From contig JAKFFG010000006.1 of NCBI GenBank assembly GCA_036675275.1, forward strand, positions 1 through 64,000: DNA of 64,000 nucleotides, written 5' to 3'. The DNA is from Pollutimonas sp036675275 (GTDB lineage: Bacteria > Pseudomonadota > Gammaproteobacteria > Burkholderiales > Burkholderiaceae_B). Within the stretch, counting starts at the first letter, position 1; the number at the start of each line of letters is the position of its first letter. The translations under genes were made by a program, and so were the position numbers. This document shows, piece by piece, positions 50,015 to 58,653 of the stretch. The notes under the pieces are model-generated. The model saw nothing but the letters and a program-made list of their open reading frames with translations, was not told the origin of the DNA and made no database searches.

Positions 50015-51034
50015 TCAATTTACCTTTGCGGGAAGTTTACCGGCAGCCACCAAGCGCAATATTTGCTGGCACTGTTGTACATAGGAGCCGAACATTGCTG
50101 GTACGCTGGCATCGTCGCCGTTCCAGTTGACGGTAAAGCAGAAGTTGGCACGTTGTCCCGGCAATACCATCTGGCCTGCCAGGCTGAAGCAATGGAAGCC
50201 GTCCCAGTCTATGCTGCCGCCCTTGCCATAGGCCATGGTGTCGGGCGGAACGGTTTGAGGAATGGCCCCCGCCATGGCGGATATGCGCTTGAATTCGGCC
50301 AGCGTTTCAGGCTTTGTGAAGTACTTGCCGGCCAAAACGTGTTCGTACCAGTCCGTCATCTCGGCCGCGGTACTGACCATGGTCTGGCGGTCATTAACGG
50401 CAGAGCGCGGTCGGCCAGGCAATTTGCCCGCCATCATTTTTTCTATTCCGTCCCAACCGATGTCGGTATTTTCCGGGGCTCCGGCCAAATAGGAGAAAAG
50501 TATGCGCGTGGAATCGGGTATGCGCGTTTTGACGAGGCCGGCGTTCTTGATCAGGGCGCGTACCTTGTCTGGTCCCACCGTGTTGATGGCAATGTCCGTG
50601 GCAGTGTTGTCGCTGTGCGTGATCATCGCCTCCAGCACACTGCGCGCGGTGGTCGTGCCCTGAAGATTAATGAATACGGGGCTGCTGGGCGACCAGACTT
50701 TGGGTCCGACTTCCTGTTGAGTCTCTTCAGAGAGCCGTCCGGCCTCGACCTCTTTCAGGTACTGCGCAAGAATAAAGGTCTTGATCGCACTGCCGACAAA
50801 TAGGGGAAGATCCGCGTTGACGCCATGCGTCATCTGGTTCTGGCCGTCATGCACCACAATATTTGCTGAAGTATTTCCGGGGGATAAGGCGCCGAACTTC
50901 TTCAATGCTTTTTCAAGGGCGGCTTCGTCTAGAGCTTGTGCCTGACTGGTGGTCAGGCTTGCGGCGGAAAAGGTTCCCAGGGCAGCAAGGCGTAGCATGG
51001 CTCTGCGATTCACGATTGGCTCCAGTCGGGTCAT
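50015..51034 (-). CDS. Class A beta-lactamase-like serine hydrolase
   Basis: A 339-residue exported protein with a Tat-like signal (RRAMLRLAALGTFSAASL). The active-site triad of the penicillin-binding/beta-lactamase fold is visible: SAIK (SxxK), HSDNTATD (SDN) and YGKGGSI (KGG instead of KTG). It may hydrolyse beta-lactams or another ester or amide; resistance cannot be concluded. Its ATG overlaps the stop of the NYN gene by four bases. Confidence 0.87.
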   Translation of the reverse strand: MTRLEPIVNRRAMLRLAALGTFSAASLTTSQAQALDEAALEKALKKFGALSPGNTSANIVVHDGQNQMTHGVNADLPLFVGSAIKTFILAQYLKEVEAGRLSEETQQEVGPKVWSPSSPVFINLQGTTTARSVLEAMITHSDNTATDIAINTVGPDKVRALIKNAGLVKTRIPDSTRILFSYLAGAPENTDIGWDGIEKMMAGKLPGRPRSAVNDRQTMVSTAAEMTDWYEHVLAGKYFTKPETLAEFKRISAMAGAIPQTVPPDTMAYGKGGSIDWDGFHCFSLAGQMVLPGQRANFCFTVNWNGDDASVPAMFGSYVQQCQQILRLVAAGKLPAKVN

Positions 51035-52017
51035 GTTGGTGTGGGCTTGCGGCGTGCCCGGGCGGCTTGCTTGCGCACTGCCCTAGCAGGAGCAATAGTA
51101 CCTTCGACTTCTGCAACAGGGGTATCGCTATTTTGTTTGCTCGCCGTTTTTCGGCTTCGGCGCGCTCGCACAGTTGGGGTCGGCTTCTTGCCGGCCTGCG
51201 TGCTGTGGACGTAGATGCCTGATTTTTCGTCCCGGCCAATATCGAATAGATGAGCAGCCTGTGCCTCTTCCAGCAGGTTCCCGAACGTTCGAAAACCGTA
51301 ATAGGTTTCATTGAAATCAGGCTTGCGCCGCTTGACCGCTTGCTTGAGCGTCGAAGCCCATATCTTCCCGCCCTCGCCACGCTCCGACAGCAGTGCATCG
51401 AATGTATCGACAACAATTCTTATCGCCTCGGCTTTCAAGGCCTGGACTTCTGCCGGCTCGCGGCTTTCGCTTCCGGAAGAAGCCGCGTTGTCGTTGGCTG
51501 CTGGATCCTTGGGGCCGGGCTTGTCGACATTGCGTTGCGTCGCGCGAACCAGATCATCGTAGAAAATGAATTCATCGCAATTTGCGATGAGCAGATCGGA
51601 GGTTGACTGTTTGACGCCTACGCCTATCACCTGCTTGGCGTTCTCGCGCAATTTCGAGACCAGCGGCGAGAAATCGGAGTCGCCGCTGATGATGACGAAG
51701 GTATTGACATGTCCTTTGGTGTAGCAAAGATCCAGCGCATCGACGACTAAGCGGATATCGGCGGAATTCTTGCCGGACTGGCGTACATGCGGGATCTCGA
51801 TCAGTTCGAAATTGGCCTCGTGCATTGTCGCCTTGAAGCCCTTGTAGCGATCCCAATCGCAATACGCTTTCTTGACCACGATGCTGCCTTTCAACAACAG
51901 GCGTTCGAGCACCAATTTGATGTCGAACTCCTGGTAGCGCGCGTCGCGCACCCCGAGCGCAACGTTCTCGAAATCGCAGAACAAGGCCATACTGGCATTT
52001 TCGGTCGGTGTAGCCAT
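51031..52017 (-). CDS. NYN nuclease domain with LOTUS/OST-HTH domain
   Basis: A 328-residue protein. The NYN/PIN-like domain (about 10-160) shows ALFCDFENVALG, KNSADIRLVVDALDL and FVIISGDSDFSPLVSKLRE, giving the acidic metal-binding residues of an RNase. A C-terminal LOTUS-like domain (about 190-270) contains SERGEGGKIWASTLKQAVKRRKPDFNETYYGF. A Lys/Arg-rich tail follows. It probably cuts or binds RNA. The ATG at 52017 follows AAAGGAAACAAC. Confidence 0.9.
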   Translation of the reverse strand: MATPTENASMALFCDFENVALGVRDARYQEFDIKLVLERLLLKGSIVVKKAYCDWDRYKGFKATMHEANFELIEIPHVRQSGKNSADIRLVVDALDLCYTKGHVNTFVIISGDSDFSPLVSKLRENAKQVIGVGVKQSTSDLLIANCDEFIFYDDLVRATQRNVDKPGPKDPAANDNAASSGSESREPAEVQALKAEAIRIVVDTFDALLSERGEGGKIWASTLKQAVKRRKPDFNETYYGFRTFGNLLEEAQAAHLFDIGRDEKSGIYVHSTQAGKKPTPTVRARRSRKTASKQNSDTPVAEVEGTIAPARAVRKQAARARRKPTPT

Positions 52018-52091
52018 GTTGTTTCCTTTGCAATGTGTTCCGAAACACATGTTAGTGCAGGCCGGTCTGCGTTAAGGAGAATTAGTACTTT

Positions 52092-52120
52092 ACCATCCAG
52101 TGGGATGGTGATAGGATGGT
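52092..52120. promoter_or_regulatory. Three phased half-sites ahead of the RHH gene
   Basis: The 7-mer ACCATCC/GGATGGT occurs three times: inverted at 52092-52098, then direct at 52103-52109 and 52114-52120. Centres are exactly 11 bp apart. The last copy ends three bases before the RHH start codon. It is a likely autoregulatory operator. Confidence 0.75.
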
Positions 52121-52123
52121 TTT

Positions 52124-52546
52124 ATGCGTACTCCTACTTCCCCCAAACCACCGGTTCCCAAACCGGCAGATGAAAAAATCACCATTAACGTGGGTTGTGT
52201 GGACCTCGGGCAAATCGAATTGCTCGTACAGGAAGGCTTTTATGCCAACCGCACAGACATGATCCGCACTGCCATACGCAACCAGCTTGCCGCCCATGCC
52301 GACGTCGTGCGTCAAGTCGTGTCTCGTAAAACGCTGGTGCTCGGCATCCAGCACTACAGCGCGGCAGATCTGCGTGCCGTACAGGAAGCGGGGCAGACGT
52401 TGCAAATTCGCGTGTTGGGCCTGGCCACCATTGCGGCGGACGTCACACCCGAACTCGCGCTTGCAACCATCGAGTCCCTTACCGTTCTGGGTGCCCTGCA
52501 TGCCAGCCCGGCGGTAAAGGCTGCTTTGGCCGGGCGCATCTATTGA
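52124..52546 (+). CDS. Ribbon-helix-helix (CopG-like) regulator
   Basis: A 140-residue protein. Residues about 18-58 form a CopG-type fold: KITINVGCVDLGQIELLVQEGF then NRTDMIRTAIRNQLAAH. The C-terminal 80 residues are of unknown fold. It should bind DNA as a dimer, probably at the phased GGATGGT sites upstream. It is followed 22 bp later by the esterase gene, which it may control. Confidence 0.85.
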   Translation: MRTPTSPKPPVPKPADEKITINVGCVDLGQIELLVQEGFYANRTDMIRTAIRNQLAAHADVVRQVVSRKTLVLGIQHYSAADLRAVQEAGQTLQIRVLGLATIAADVTPELALATIESLTVLGALHASPAVKAALAGRIY

Positions 52547-52568
52547 AACCGTTTTTAGTGAGAACAAT

Positions 52569-53705
52569 GTGTCCCAACTGGATTTGAACCGCCTGATGAA
52601 GGAAGCAACCCGACTGACTCGTTCCGGTGACTTGCGGGCGGCCATGGCCGCCATACAAGCCGCCATGCGCGCACCTGGAACAACAACCGGGACGGCTGCA
52701 ACAGGAGCCGGACCAGCACGCAGCAATAGCAGCCGGCCGGCGCCGGACGGAGGCGAGGTCATCGATGTCGAAATGAGAGACATATCGGATGCGAGCGACC
52801 GTCAGCCCGGCCATAGCAGGACACCCGGGCCCGACCATACGCAGGCCAGGCCGGCATCGGATACCGGCTTTTTGGCCGGCCACTATGCGGACGGCAGCAT
52901 GCGCTGCGACTACAAGTTGTACATTCCGCCAGGCGCCGGTACACGTCCGCTGCCCCTGGTGGTGATGCTGCATGGTTGCACGCAAGACCCTGACGATTTC
53001 GCGGCTGGCACCCAAATGAATGAAGCGGGCCTGGCCCAGGATTTTTTCGTGTTGTATCCGGCACAGTCGCGCCGAGCCAATCCGCAACGATGCTGGAACT
53101 GGTTCAAACATAATCATCAAGTTCGTGGCCGTGGCGAACCGGCTTTGCTGGCCGGAATCACACGCGAGATCATGAGCCGGTACGTCATCGATGCCGAACG
53201 GGTCTATATTGCGGGGTTGTCCGCGGGCGGAGCGATGGCCGCCATCATGGGCGAGGCGTATCCTGACCTTTACGCCGCCGTGGGGGTTCATTCGGGTCTG
53301 GCTTCAGGTGCCGCGGCCGACTTGCCCTCGGCCCTGGCAGCGATGAAAAGCGGGGGTGCGTCCTTGCGCGGCGTGGCGAGCGGCGTGCCGACCATCGTGT
53401 TCCACGGCGATGCCGACGCTACCGTTCATCATGGCAATGGCCAGCAAGTCATAGACGCAGCGGTGGGATCCGGTTCTACCGTTAAGGAAGAGCACATTGG
53501 CCGTAGTGGTCAACGTGCTTGCACGCGCCATGTGCATCGGGCGCCCGATGGAAGAGTTTTGGCGGAGTACTGGCAAGTGCATGGCGCGCCGCACGCCTGG
53601 GCTGGCGGCAGCAGCCATGGCTCGTATACCGATGAGCGCGGACCGGACGCAACCCAGGAAATGGTCCGCTTCTTCTTCGAGCATCCTCGTCGACCCAAAA
53701 GCTGA
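52569..53705 (+). CDS. PHB-depolymerase family esterase (LpqC-like)
   Basis: A 378-residue alpha/beta hydrolase. A helical N-terminus (LDLNRLMKEATRLTRSGDLRAAMAAIQ) and a low-complexity linker precede the catalytic part. That part shows the oxyanion motif MLHGCTQDPDDF, the lipase box GLSAGGAMAA, FHGDADATVHHGNG for Asp, and PHAWAGG for His. No signal peptide is seen. It may act on polyhydroxybutyrate or other esters. The start is GTG at 52569; the overlapping ATG is out of frame. Confidence 0.88.
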   Translation: MSQLDLNRLMKEATRLTRSGDLRAAMAAIQAAMRAPGTTTGTAATGAGPARSNSSRPAPDGGEVIDVEMRDISDASDRQPGHSRTPGPDHTQARPASDTGFLAGHYADGSMRCDYKLYIPPGAGTRPLPLVVMLHGCTQDPDDFAAGTQMNEAGLAQDFFVLYPAQSRRANPQRCWNWFKHNHQVRGRGEPALLAGITREIMSRYVIDAERVYIAGLSAGGAMAAIMGEAYPDLYAAVGVHSGLASGAAADLPSALAAMKSGGASLRGVASGVPTIVFHGDADATVHHGNGQQVIDAAVGSGSTVKEEHIGRSGQRACTRHVHRAPDGRVLAEYWQVHGAPHAWAGGSSHGSYTDERGPDATQEMVRFFFEHPRRPKS

Positions 53706-53759
53706 TCGCGACAGCCGTCGCGCATGGACTGAATGTGCCGATCAGTCGCTGCCGCCCGA

Positions 53760-55433
53760 TCAGGCGGCGCTGCGCGACGATGCCATTTCCCGCTGACGTT
53801 TGGCTTCTTCCAGCAGGTAGACCTGGTAATCGTCCAGGTCGCCGTCGAAGTCTTTCATGCCTCCGCGCGATACCAGCCAGAACTCGTCGCACACCGAGCG
53901 AAGCAGGGCGCGGTCATGGCTGACCAACATCACCGAACCTTCAAATTCGTTCAGGGCAACGCTCAGGGCTTCGCGGGTAGCCAGGTCCAGGTGGTTGGTG
54001 GGCTCATCCAGCAACAGCAAATTGGGTCGTTGCCACACAATCATGCACAACACCAGGCGGGCTTTTTCGCCGCCGCTCATGCTGCCCACGCTTTGCTTGA
54101 CCATATCGCCGCTGAAATTGAAAGTGCCAAGAAAATTGCGCAAGCCTTGCTCACGGCAATCCATGGCGCTGGGGCGCACGCTGGCGGGTGTATCGCGCGC
54201 CAGCCTTATCATGTGCTCCAGCGGATTGTCGGCGGGGCGCAGGACGTCAAGTTCCTGCTGCGAAAAGTAGCCGATATTCAGCCCCTTGCCGGTGATGATT
54301 TCGCCCGCCGTGGGTTGCAGCGCGCCGGCAATGGTTTTCACCAATGTCGATTTTCCCTGGCCGTTCGCGCCCAGGATGCCGATGCGTTGTCCCGCCAGTA
54401 CCGAACGGTTGACGTTCTGCACGATGACAGTCGGCGGAGTGCCCGCCGGCGCGTCGTGAGGCGCTGGGTAACCGAAGCTGGCGCTCGACATTGACAGCAT
54501 GGGATTTGGCAGGCTGAACGGTTCCTTGAATTCGAACTGGAAGTCGGCGTCGGCCAATACAGGCGCAATCTTCTCCATGCGTTCCAGCGCCTTGACCCGG
54601 CTTTGCGCCTGCTTGGCTTTGCTGGCTTTTGCCTTGAAACGGTCGATGAATTTCTGCAGATGCGCGACTTTTTCTTGCTGCTTGGCATGCGCGGCCTGTT
54701 GCAGCAGCATTTGCTCGGCACGCATATCTTCGAACTTGCTGTAGTTGCCGCCGTAGCGGACCAGCTTGCCGTGATCGATATGCAAGGTAACGTTGGTTAC
54801 GGCGTCAAGGAATTCACGGTCGTGGCTGATGACGACCATGGTGCCTGCATAATTCTTGAGCCAGGCTTCCAGCCACACCAGGGCGTCCAGGTCCAGGTGA
54901 TTGGTGGGTTCGTCAAGCAAGAGCAGGTCGGACGGACACATCAGCGCGCGCGCCAGTTGCAGGCGCATGCGCCAGCCGCCGGAAAAACTGTTCACCGGCC
55001 GGTCCAGTTCGGCTACGCTGAAGCCCAGACCCAGGATCAACGCTTGAGCGCGCGCCGGCGCGTCATGCGCGCCGGCATCATGCAAAGCCATATAGGCGTG
55101 CGCCATGCGCATGCCATCGTCACTGGCTTCGGAATCGGTCACTTCAGTCTGCGCCGCCAGCAACAGAGTGTCGCCTTCAACGACGAAGTCGGTGGCGCTT
55201 TGCTCGGTTTCAGGCATGTCCTGGGCAACTTGCGACATACGCCACTGCGCTGGAATGGAGAACTCGCCTCCGTCTTCATGCAGGGTGCCGTTGAGCACAG
55301 CGAACAAGGAAGACTTGCCGGCGCCATTGCGGCCGACCAGACCTACTTTTTCACCAGGATTGAGCGTGACGGATGTCTTGTCGAGCAATACTTTACTGCC
55401 GCGACGCAAGGTCACGTTCTTGAGGATAATCAT
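53760..55433 (-). CDS. ABC-F family ATPase (YheS-like)
   Basis: A 557-residue protein with two ATP-binding domains: Walker A GRNGAGKSSL (about 35) and GANGQGKSTL, signatures FSGGWRMRL and MSGGEKARL, and LLLLDEPTNHLDLD twice. The linker QEKVAHLQKFIDRFKAKASKAKQ is the ABC-F P-site interaction region. It lacks membrane segments and should act on ribosomes. Similarity along the whole length is greatest to YheS. The ATG at 55433 is chosen from the family start. Confidence 0.93.
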   Translation of the reverse strand: MIILKNVTLRRGSKVLLDKTSVTLNPGEKVGLVGRNGAGKSSLFAVLNGTLHEDGGEFSIPAQWRMSQVAQDMPETEQSATDFVVEGDTLLLAAQTEVTDSEASDDGMRMAHAYMALHDAGAHDAPARAQALILGLGFSVAELDRPVNSFSGGWRMRLQLARALMCPSDLLLLDEPTNHLDLDALVWLEAWLKNYAGTMVVISHDREFLDAVTNVTLHIDHGKLVRYGGNYSKFEDMRAEQMLLQQAAHAKQQEKVAHLQKFIDRFKAKASKAKQAQSRVKALERMEKIAPVLADADFQFEFKEPFSLPNPMLSMSSASFGYPAPHDAPAGTPPTVIVQNVNRSVLAGQRIGILGANGQGKSTLVKTIAGALQPTAGEIITGKGLNIGYFSQQELDVLRPADNPLEHMIRLARDTPASVRPSAMDCREQGLRNFLGTFNFSGDMVKQSVGSMSGGEKARLVLCMIVWQRPNLLLLDEPTNHLDLATREALSVALNEFEGSVMLVSHDRALLRSVCDEFWLVSRGGMKDFDGDLDDYQVYLLEEAKRQREMASSRSAA

Positions 55434-55501
55434 GGGGGGAGGCGAGAAAACTGCGCAAAAGGGGCCCATATTGTAGCATTTGGCGCGTTTTCTCCGGGCG
55501 T

Positions 55502-56938
55502 CTAGCGGACGGAGCGCGTTGCGGCAGCCAGCATCCGGAAGATGCGCGGGTCGGTCATCTGCGACACATTGAAGCGCATAAGATCATTGGCCGACTGTGT
55601 TGGACTGAATACGTTGCCTGGTGCAAGGACGATGCCTTGCGCCAAGGCCTGGCTGGCGAGCTCGGTGGCGCCAAGTCCCGGGGGCAGGCGGCACCACAGA
55701 AACATGCCCGCCCGGGGCATACCCGCTTGGGGCATACCCGCTTGGGGCCGCAGCCATGGCGTAATGCTCATCTCGGCAAGCCGGTCTGCCGTTCCCCGCA
55801 TGGCGTTCGTCAGCCGATGGCGCAGCGTGTCGATATGCCTGCGATAGCTGCCATCTTTCAGTATCGCCAGAACGACTTCCTGGGAAACACGGGAGCCCGC
55901 GAAGGTGGTGGCAATGCGCAGGTCGACGAGTCCCTCTATCCACTGTGGCCGCGCGACAATATAGCCGCAGCGGATCGAGGCCGACAAGGTCTTGGAAAAG
56001 CTTCCTATCTGCACGACCCGGTTCAAACCGTCGAAGCTTGCAAGCCGCACGGCGGGTTCATGCTCGAAGTCGGCAAATATGTCGTCTTCAATGACGTGAA
56101 GGTCATGGGCTTCGATCAGTTTCAGCAGCCGATGCGCAACGACCGGCGTCAAGGTGGCGCCGGTGGGATTGTGTACACCTGAATTGGTAATGTAGAGCCG
56201 CGGGCGGTGTTCTTCCAAAGCCTTGGCAAACAGGCCGACGTCGGGGCCGTTGGGCGTGTAGGGCACACTGATTATTCTGGCCCGATGCGCGCGCAGCAAG
56301 GCCTGGAAATTGAAATAGCAGGGGTCGTCGACAAGTACTGCATCGCCGGGCTCGATAAGAAACCGGCAAAGCAGATCGATGGCATGCGTACCCGAGTCTG
56401 TCAGTAGGATCTGGTCGGGAGAAGCTTCGATTCCGCGCTCGGCGATGCGCCGGGCCAACAGCTGGCGCAAGGCGGGCGAACCCAGGGGTGAGGCATAAGC
56501 GGCGAGCGTCGCGTCGTCGGCGCGTGCAGACGCGCGCATTGCACGACGCAAGGCGTCTTGCGGCAGCCAGGAAGAGGGCAGCCAACCACAGCCCGGTTTC
56601 AGGATGTCGTCTCCCGTCTCGAGTGACTGGCGCGATACCCAGAGAGGATCCACATTGCGTTCGAGTCTGGGACCGATTTCAGCCAGCGACAGGGGCGCAA
56701 TATGCCCGGTCACATAAAAGCCGGCGCCGGGCCGCGAATGGATGATGCCTTCCGCGGCCAGACGATCGTAGGCATCGACCACCGTCGACTTGGACACCCG
56801 CGTTGCAGCGGCAAAGCCGCGTATCGAAGGCAGCCGCGCACCCGGAACGAGCTGGCGGGCGGCAATACGCTGGCGTATCGCGTTCATTACATGCGCGACG
56901 CGCGTGCCGCCCGGAAGTTTGTCTGTGACCGTGTCCAT
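55502..56938 (-). CDS. MocR-type GntR/aminotransferase regulator
   Basis: A 478-residue fusion of a GntR winged helix (about 12-75, LPSIRGFAAATRVSKSTVVDAYDRL) and an aminotransferase-like domain. VHNPTGATLTP and the PLP lysine in GSFSKTLSASIRCGYI are present. An in-frame 15-bp tandem repeat gives QAGMPQAGMPRAGM just before the conserved FLWCRL. The ATG at 56938 follows AGAGGCAATACAC. It is divergent from a DMT transporter, its likely target. Confidence 0.92.
   Translation of the reverse strand: MDTVTDKLPGGTRVAHVMNAIRQRIAARQLVPGARLPSIRGFAAATRVSKSTVVDAYDRLAAEGIIHSRPGAGFYVTGHIAPLSLAEIGPRLERNVDPLWVSRQSLETGDDILKPGCGWLPSSWLPQDALRRAMRASARADDATLAAYASPLGSPALRQLLARRIAERGIEASPDQILLTDSGTHAIDLLCRFLIEPGDAVLVDDPCYFNFQALLRAHRARIISVPYTPNGPDVGLFAKALEEHRPRLYITNSGVHNPTGATLTPVVAHRLLKLIEAHDLHVIEDDIFADFEHEPAVRLASFDGLNRVVQIGSFSKTLSASIRCGYIVARPQWIEGLVDLRIATTFAGSRVSQEVVLAILKDGSYRRHIDTLRHRLTNAMRGTADRLAEMSITPWLRPQAGMPQAGMPRAGMFLWCRLPPGLGATELASQALAQGIVLAPGNVFSPTQSANDLMRFNVSQMTDPRIFRMLAAATRSVR
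55714..55743. repeat. 15-bp tandem duplication in the MocR gene
   Basis: GGGGCATACCCGCTT occurs at 55714-55728 and 55729-55743, followed by the start of a third copy. It inserts five-residue units in the PLP domain. Confidence 0.92.
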
Positions 56939-56960
56939 GTGTATTGCCTCTTTGACCAAT

Positions 56961-56988
56961 ACAGTTTAGGAATATTGTACTAAATTGT
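56961..56988. promoter_or_regulatory. Likely MocR operator
   Basis: ACAGTTTAG (56961-56969) and CTAAATTGT (56980-56988) form an inverted repeat with one mismatch around a 10-bp spacer. It lies in the 105-bp gap between the divergent regulator and exporter genes. Confidence 0.6.
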
Positions 56989-57043
56989 CTCTGGTTAAAG
57001 AGAAAAATTCCGACGACACTGTCCTCCTTCTCGGAGATAAGCA

Positions 57044-57913
57044 ATGACGAAAGCGACGCAGGGCTGGATTAATGGATTTATCGGGATGTTGATATTCAGC
57101 GGTTCACTGCCTGCCACGCGTGTGGCGGTGGCCGGGTTCGATCCCTTTTTCCTGACGGTCGCCCGCGCATCCATTGCGGGGCTGATGGCATTGGCTCTTC
57201 TTATGGTGTTGCGGCAAAAGCGGCCCGCCAGATCCGATCTGATGTCGCTTGCCGTTGTGGCCCTGGGGGTCGTGGCGGGCTTCCCCTTGCTGACCGCCTT
57301 GGCGTTGCAACATATCACCGCTGCGCAATCCATGGTCTTTATCGGCCTGCTTCCCCTCGCGACGGGCATATTCGGCGTGTTGCGCGGAAAGGAAAGGCCG
57401 CGGGCCGTGTTCTGGCTGTTCGCTGGCGTGGGCAGTCTGGTGGTGGCTGCATTCGCGTTCAACGATGCCGGCACGGGTTCGCTGGTCGGTTCGCTGTTAA
57501 TGATTGGCGCCATATTGGTATGCGGACTGGGATACGCGGAAGGCGCAATGTTGTCGCGGCGGATGGGAGGATGGCAGGTGATCTGCTGGGCGCTGGTTCT
57601 GCCGTTGCCGCTGACACTGCTTGCCGTCATGAATATCTGGCCGCTGTCGCTTGCAAGCGTAGAAGTGCCGGCATGGATAGGCCTGGCATATGTGTCCCTT
57701 TTCAGTATGTTGATCGGTTTCATGTTCTGGTATCGCGGCTTGTCCATGGGCGGCATCGCGGCGGTGGGTCAGTTGCAGTTGCTGCAGCCGTTCTTTGGGC
57801 TTTTGCTGGCCGTGACGTTGCTGGGCGAACCATTCAAGTGGTCCATGGTCGTCGTCATGGCGGTGGCGGCCGCATGTGTTGTTGGCGCGCGCCATGTCGC
57901 CACCTCGCGCTAG
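57044..57913 (+). CDS. DMT-superfamily (EamA) transporter
   Basis: A 289-residue membrane protein with ten helices in two EamA repeats. GWINGFIGMLIFSGSLPATRVAVAGFDPFFLTVARA opens repeat one. SMLIGFMFWYRGLSMGGIAAVGQLQLLQPFFGLLLA lies in repeat two. It probably exports amino acids or a related metabolite. CGGAGATAAGCA precedes the ATG. It is divergent from the MocR regulator. Confidence 0.92.
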   Translation: MTKATQGWINGFIGMLIFSGSLPATRVAVAGFDPFFLTVARASIAGLMALALLMVLRQKRPARSDLMSLAVVALGVVAGFPLLTALALQHITAAQSMVFIGLLPLATGIFGVLRGKERPRAVFWLFAGVGSLVVAAFAFNDAGTGSLVGSLLMIGAILVCGLGYAEGAMLSRRMGGWQVICWALVLPLPLTLLAVMNIWPLSLASVEVPAWIGLAYVSLFSMLIGFMFWYRGLSMGGIAAVGQLQLLQPFFGLLLAVTLLGEPFKWSMVVVMAVAAACVVGARHVATSR

Positions 57914-58020
57914 CAAGCCCCGCCGTGTATTCGGTATCATGAATATCTTCGCCGTCGCCCGGAGTCGATTTGCAGCGCGCTCGCGTTGTCATGGCATGGC
58001 ATCAAAGCAAAGGAACACAC

Positions 58021-58221
58021 ATGAAGAAAAAGAAGGGCACGCCGGATCCCGACGAGGTGGCGTTGATTGAATGGTGCATCGAGGTCGAAGGCCATCTTGT
58101 GGCCGCCGGCGCCACCGAGCGGCAGGCGCAGGAACACATCGAAGAACAGGCGGAGTGGTTCACGGATATGTTCTATAACGGCTTGACGCCCGAAGAGGCC
58201 GCCCGGGAAGCGCTCAATTGA
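58021..58221 (+). CDS. Small acidic hypothetical protein
   Basis: A 66-residue protein starting MKKKKGTPDPDEVALIEWCIEVEGHLVAAGATERQAQEHIEEQAEWF, mostly helical and acidic. AAAGGAACACAC gives a good ribosome-binding site. Its TGA overlaps the TTG start of the SUI1 gene (TTGA), so the two are coupled. The function is unknown. Confidence 0.78.
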   Translation: MKKKKGTPDPDEVALIEWCIEVEGHLVAAGATERQAQEHIEEQAEWFTDMFYNGLTPEEAAREALN

Positions 58222-58577
58222 GCCCCAGGCAAAGTGGCACGCTGGTCTATTCGACCGAGTCTGGAAGGATGTGTCCGGCATGCTCAAAGCCGGTGGCGCA
58301 GTGTTCCTGTATGGCACAGGATGCGATCCCTCCCTCTGACGGCATCGTGCGCGTTTCGTTCGAAACCAAAGGACGTCGTGGCAAAGGCGTCACGGTCATC
58401 AAGGGCATTCCTTTGGCGGCGGTCGAAATGACCGGCCTGGCCAAGCAGCTGAAGGCGGCTTGCGGTTCAGGCGGAACGGCCAAAGACGGCGTAATCGAGA
58501 TCCAAGGCGATCACCGCGAACTGGTGGAACAAAAACTCGCCGCGCGCTGGACCGTCAAGCGGTCGGGCGGCCGCTAG
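58218..58577 (+). CDS. SUI1/YciH family translation factor-like protein
   Basis: A 119-residue protein. A short N-terminal region with CPACSKPVAQCSC may bind zinc. The SUI1 (eIF1-like) domain follows: RVSFETKGRRGKGVTVIKGIPL, LKAACGSGGTAKDGVIEIQGDHRE. Such bacterial proteins can influence start-site selection, but the role is not settled. The start is TTG at 58218, overlapping the previous gene. Confidence 0.92.
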   Translation: MSPRQSGTLVYSTESGRMCPACSKPVAQCSCMAQDAIPPSDGIVRVSFETKGRRGKGVTVIKGIPLAAVEMTGLAKQLKAACGSGGTAKDGVIEIQGDHRELVEQKLAARWTVKRSGGR

Positions 58578-58630
58578 GAGCGTGGGCGGGAGAAACAGTC
58601 CCGTCTGTAAAGCCATCTGCCCACGCTCCT
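58577..58630. repeat. Inverted repeat between convergent genes
   Basis: AGGAGCGTGGGC (58577-58588) and GCCCACGCTCCT (58619-58630) are perfect complements 30 bp apart. No T-run follows. It is probably a bidirectional transcription barrier for the SUI1 and MFS genes. Confidence 0.6.
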
Positions 58631-58653
58631 GGACCGTCCCATTAAGCTGTGCT

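Noticed and set aside
50015..51034. Calling the serine hydrolase an antibiotic-resistance beta-lactamase
   Set aside because: The SxxK, SDN and KGG motifs fit the fold, but substrate range cannot be read from them, and the genomic context is not a resistance locus.
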